Assembly: GCA_937877675.1 (NCBI GenBank)
Contig: CALEIS010000095.1
Span: forward strand, 1-13,661
DNA from: an uncultured Clostridia bacterium
Lineage (GTDB): Bacteria > Bacillota > Clostridia > Oscillospirales > Acutalibacteraceae
Direction: 5' to 3'
Length of the DNA: 13,661 nucleotides
Shown here: piece by piece, positions 12,823 to 13,661 of the stretch
Layout of the letters: each line of letters opens with the position of its first letter
How positions within the stretch are numbered: position 1 is the stretch's first letter
The notes under the pieces: generated by a model
The model's input: only the letters and a program-made list of their open reading frames with translations
What the model was told of the DNA's origin: nothing
Database searches by the model: none
Position numbers and translations under genes: made by a program

Positions 12823-13479
12823 TCAATGATATTCCATACCAAAGACTTCCACATAAACGGGTGAGAGTCGGTCGGTTAGATACTCTGTAAAACTGTGATT
12901 TTCAAGCATTGTAACATGGTTGTTCTCTGATTTTTTTAGAAACATAATGGCTTTTACACAGTCTAAATCGGTTTCTATGAAAAAATGTCCACCCATACTT
13001 TTGCAAACTTTTCTCACAAAGGAAAGACCATTTCTGTTAGGATGCTTTTCATTGAAATTGCCATTATTCTGGACTTCAACTTTGACAAAGTCCTTTTCTT
13101 CAATAGTTTTTATTGTTACAAGAGAGTCTGTTCCGTGGAGATAGGCGTTTGAAAGCAGATTGAGAAAGGCTTTTGAGATAAGACGATGATTACCATAGAC
13201 GGAAGAGGTAGTGTTGCCACAATAAATAAAACTTTTACCTGTGTGGTACGAAAAGACATCAAATGCAGATGTTATGTTTTCGCATAGAGTGGAGATGTTT
13301 ATAGTTTGAGGCAAAAAATCAAAGTCAGAAGAAAAGTCTAAATTACGCAGAGCCCTATAATGATTACGTAGGCTTCTTTCATCCTCTCGCTCAAAGGCTT
13401 TGTCAAAGAAGAATTGTAGTTTCTCCCTTGAAAACTGACTTTCATTCGTGTAAACTCTCGAAAAGTGTTTGTAATTCAT
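12823..13479 (-). CDS. Histidine-kinase-type ATPase domain protein without clear HisKA domain
   Basis: A 218-residue protein. I start it at the ATG at 13479 because GGGAGG (13495-13490 on the minus strand) is its ribosome binding site; the ATG at 13497 is upstream of that site. The HATPase fold is visible from about 60 to 182: an N-box with Asn111 in NLLSNAYLHG, a degenerate G1 box VQNNGNF (usual DxGxG; here Asn for Asp and the last Gly lost), and a G2-like GLSFVRKVCKSMGG at 151-164. No membrane or sensor domain is present. His40 (RNHYRAL) lies only 71 residues before the N-box Asn, shorter than in ordinary kinases, so it is not a confident phosphoacceptor. A 36-residue tail of unknown role follows the fold. 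No response regulator is in view. It could be a cytosolic kinase remnant, an anti-sigma-like protein or a partner of a kinase elsewhere. Confidence 0.75.
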   Translation of the reverse strand: MNYKHFSRVYTNESQFSREKLQFFFDKAFEREDERSLRNHYRALRNLDFSSDFDFLPQTINISTLCENITSAFDVFSYHTGKSFIYCGNTTSSVYGNHRLISKAFLNLLSNAYLHGTDSLVTIKTIEEKDFVKVEVQNNGNFNEKHPNRNGLSFVRKVCKSMGGHFFIETDLDCVKAIMFLKKSENNHVTMLENHSFTEYLTDRLSPVYVEVFGMEYH

Positions 13480-13497
13480 GTAAAAACAACCTCCCAT

Positions 13498-13661
13498 CTA
13501 TAAATTTTATACCCTTTTTGCATTATTATTCCTTGAAATTTATAGTAATTGACAAAAAATTCACATATTGCCACTTTTTTCAAAAATACTCTTGCATATT
13601 TGCTTGAAAAGATATAAAATAATACTGCACTAATGCGAAATAATATTAGTATTAAATTATT
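13498..13661. other. AT-rich intergenic region at the right edge
   Basis: This 164-base stretch separates the minus-strand ATPase gene from whatever lies beyond the window. For the minus-strand gene I see only A/T-rich -10-like words (TATAAAAT at 13511-13504) without a matching -35. A plus-strand promoter-like pair is listed separately. AATACT (13621-13626) and AGTATT (13648-13653) form a short inverted repeat that could be an operator or chance in AT-rich DNA. No small gene with a ribosome binding site is visible. Confidence 0.5.
13592..13620 (+). promoter_or_regulatory. Promoter-like site pointing out of the window
   Basis: TTGCAT (13592-13597) and TAAAAT (13615-13620) are 17 bases apart, the same -35 word and spacing as the promoter at 120-148. 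Transcription would begin near 13627 and run rightward off the window, away from the ATPase gene, so this would be a divergent promoter. In DNA this AT-rich a chance match is possible. Confidence 0.35.

Noticed and set aside
13480..13497. ATG at 13497 as start of the minus-strand ATPase protein
   Set aside because: The GGGAGG that serves as ribosome binding site lies within those first codons; the ATG at 13479 is correctly spaced after it.
13549..13554. Perfect TTGACA at the right edge as a promoter -35
   Set aside because: No acceptable -10 lies 16-18 bases downstream on the plus strand.

Overview
The window reads as chromosomal DNA of a low-GC, Gram-positive, spore-forming anaerobe of class Clostridia, most likely a gut or rumen Oscillospiraceae/Ruminococcaceae relative. 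Three things support this. Base composition is strongly AT-rich, with good AGGAGG-type ribosome binding sites throughout. The yabP-yabQ-divIC-yabR block is the endospore-former gene order known from Bacillus and Clostridia. Cohesin-like and dockerin modules are typical of Ruminococcus-type surface proteins. The placement is inference; there is no rRNA or other marker gene in view.

Layout. (1) Positions 1-186 hold a short GC-rich segment unlike its surroundings and a sigma-A-type promoter. (2) 187-4666 is a tight four-gene operon: a MurE-like Mur ligase whose substrate-site motifs look like the L-lysine-adding type, a 62-residue single-span membrane protein, a GPH/MelB-type sugar:cation symporter, and a calcineurin-like metallophosphoesterase. 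(3) 4816-8038 holds two consecutive exported proteins behind one good promoter. Each has a signal peptide, a cohesin-like domain and a tandem array of about 40-residue Cys/His repeats (nine and six copies). The first ends in a dockerin and the second in a membrane anchor. A strong terminator closes the pair. (4) 8164-9784 is the housekeeping cluster yabP, yabQ, divIC and a yabR-like S1 protein. (5) 9975-10496 is the long form of hibernation promoting factor, with its own promoter region and terminator. (6) 10559-12776 is a two-gene unit: a GH30-type glycoside hydrolase with an N-terminal membrane segment, and a small secreted dockerin protein. (7) On the minus strand, 12823-13479 encodes a histidine-kinase-type ATPase domain without a recognisable phosphoacceptor domain; it converges on the dockerin gene across a shared terminator. 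(8) The right edge is AT-rich intergenic DNA with a promoter-like site pointing out of the window.

How the genes may work together. The most interesting content is the set of cohesin and dockerin carriers. A membrane-anchored cohesin protein, a cohesin-dockerin adaptor and a secreted dockerin protein could form a small surface assembly at 4816-8038 and 12156-12776, with the Cys/His repeats as spacers or metal-binding rods. Cohesin-dockerin pairing is known for these families; that these particular modules bind each other is inference. In both repeat arrays the first repeat carries an extra Cys and the last lacks one, which suggests a designed, capped structure. The left operon could serve cell-wall peptide or sugar salvage, but that is speculative. 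No CRISPR array, tRNA, rRNA, phage gene or transposase is visible, and no gene-free stretch exceeds 300 bases.
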